From Candidatus Sabulitectum sp. (GTDB lineage: Bacteria; Fermentibacterota; Fermentibacteria; Fermentibacterales; JCC-6), in assembly GCA_029934845.1 (NCBI GenBank), contig JAOZLN010000112.1, positions 1 through 7,691 on the forward strand: a DNA stretch of 7,691 nucleotides, given 5' to 3'. Shown in pieces: positions 7,463-7,691 of the stretch; position 1 is the first letter of the stretch; each line of letters starts with the position of its first letter. Both the position numbers and the translations under genes were made by a program. Under the pieces are notes generated by a model. That model was not told the DNA's origin, did no database searches, and saw only the letters and a program-made list of their open reading frames with translations.

Positions 7463-7493
7463 ATTATATACTAAAAATCGAGCACCTTGACAA
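7463..7493 (-). promoter_or_regulatory. Candidate promoter of the HEAT-like gene
   Basis: On the minus strand TTGTCA (7493-7488) is followed after 19 nt by a perfect TATAAT (7468-7463), or after 17 nt by the overlapping TATATA (7470-7465). A start about 7 nt further on would lie near 7456-7458. That rules out TTG 7460 as translation start and leaves ATG 7445 or GTG 7430. Confidence 0.45.
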
Positions 7494-7511
7494 TTCCTGA
7501 GAATTTACAAT
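7487..7511 (+). promoter_or_regulatory. Candidate promoter elements of tRNA-Sec, imperfect spacing
   Basis: A consensus TTGACA (7487-7492) and a near-consensus TACAAT (7506-7511) precede the tRNA. The -10 would give a start about 8 nt before the mature 5' end, normal for a tRNA. The spacer is only 13 nt, however, which is too short for standard sigma-70. A weaker TTTAAA (7513-7518) is 20 nt from the -35. Either one element is fortuitous or the promoter is atypical. The -35 overlaps the -35 proposed for the divergent gene. Confidence 0.25.
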
Positions 7512-7526
7512 CTTTAAAGCATCAGC

Positions 7527-7623
7527 GGGAGCGGAAGGGAGCTGGTGTTCCTCTCGGACTTCAAATCCGACGTCGGGTGCTAGAACCATCCTGGGTGGGT
7601 TCGATTCCCACACGTTCCCGCCA
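7527..7623 (+). tRNA. selC: tRNA-Sec (anticodon TCA)
   Basis: The 97-nt gene folds as a bacterial selenocysteine tRNA. The acceptor is GGGAGCGG (7527-7534) against ACGTTCCC (7612-7619). The D arm has 6 bp, GGGAGC / GTTCCT, with the four-base loop TGGT. The anticodon stem is TCGGA / TCCGA with loop CTTCAAA, and anticodon TCA at 7561-7563 reads UGA. The long variable arm contains GGGTG / CATCC. The T arm is GTGGG-TTCGATT-CCCAC. Discriminator G and CCA (7621-7623) are encoded. The extended D stem with a tetraloop, the 8+5 layout and the GGACTTCAAATCC core are hallmarks of tRNA-Sec; a tRNA-Ser would not carry TCA. Seven of the eight acceptor pairs form (one G-T), but the eighth is G7534 opposite A7612. 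The gene implies SelA, SelB and SelD elsewhere in the genome; none is in the window. Confidence 0.95.
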
Positions 7624-7655
7624 CATTATTTTGCAACAAAATAATGTGGCGGGGG
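7615..7655 (+). repeat. Long inverted repeat (hairpin 1) that includes the tRNA-Sec 3' end
   Basis: CCCGCCACATTATTTTG (7617-7633) is the exact reverse complement of CAAAATAATGTGGCGGG (7637-7653). This gives a 17-bp perfect stem around the three-base loop CAA, extendable by two G-T pairs at 7615-7616 and 7654-7655. The first seven bases of the left arm are the end of the tRNA acceptor strand plus G and CCA. No T-run follows the stem on either strand, so it is not an ordinary intrinsic terminator. It might be a processing or termination hairpin, or a palindromic repeat element that abuts the tRNA. Confidence 0.8.
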
Positions 7656-7680
7656 AAGTGCTGACGCTCTTCTACCCGCC
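7648..7680 (+). repeat. Second inverted repeat (hairpin 2) overlapping hairpin 1
   Basis: GGCGGG (7648-7653) pairs with CCCGCC (7675-7680). Inside it, GAAG (7655-7658) pairs with CTTC (7669-7672), followed by a T-T mismatch, a two-base GC/GC pair and the tetraloop TGAC. The left arm is the same GGCGGG that closes hairpin 1, so the two hairpins exclude each other. The downstream bases to the window end (CTCAAAAGCGA) have no T-run. I see no coding start in 7624-7691. Confidence 0.55.
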
Positions 7681-7691
7681 CTCAAAAGCGA

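Noticed and set aside
7615..7655. Hairpin 1 as an ordinary intrinsic terminator of tRNA-Sec
   Set aside because: The stem is strong, but the bases after it are GGGGAAGTG and not a T-run, and the stem would consume the tRNA 3' end.

Overview
The window looks like a chromosomal segment of a diderm (Gram-negative) bacterium of moderate GC. The evidence is a TonB-dependent outer-membrane receptor with an N-terminal carboxypeptidase-regulatory-like domain, a family of surface-type lipoproteins, and a selenocysteine tRNA. The receptor architecture and the DxDxDG-rich loop near its C-terminus resemble proteins of the FCB group and related uncultured phyla. This placement is inferred from style only; no ribosomal marker is present.

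Layout, left to right. Positions 1-2183 hold a minus-strand run of three paralogous lipoproteins. Two are complete (1161-2183 and 125-1159) and the third (1-141) leaves the left edge. They are packed with a 1-nt gap and a 17-bp overlap, so they are almost certainly one operon. All three share the mature N-terminal pattern Cys-Val-x4-Pro-Ala-Gly-x-Ala-x-Tyr-x-Asn-Pro, and the two complete ones look like beta-propellers. A 65-bp divergent intergenic region (2184-2248) separates this operon from the plus-strand TonB-dependent receptor (2249-4825). The receptor converges with an overlap of 11 bp on a large minus-strand HEAT-repeat-like cytoplasmic protein (4815-7445). The receptor's probable intrinsic terminator (4881-4922) lies inside the coding sequence of that neighbour. 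Another short divergent region (7446-7526) separates the HEAT-like gene from a plus-strand tRNA-Sec (7527-7623, anticodon TCA). The last 70 bases carry two overlapping inverted repeats; one of them uses the tRNA 3' end, including its encoded CCA, as part of its stem.

How the parts may work together. The receptor and the propeller lipoproteins form a plausible outer-membrane capture and uptake unit. It resembles the BtuB/BtuG pairing of Bacteroides and the YncD/YncE neighbourhood of E. coli, but the substrate cannot be read from the sequence. The tRNA-Sec shows that the organism decodes some UGA codons as selenocysteine, although no selenoprotein gene is evident here. The HEAT-like protein has no visible functional link to either. 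The two most unusual signals are the nested, mutually exclusive hairpins after tRNA-Sec and the tandem lipoprotein paralogs opposite the receptor. No stretch over 300 bases lacks a gene, and no mobile element or CRISPR array was seen.
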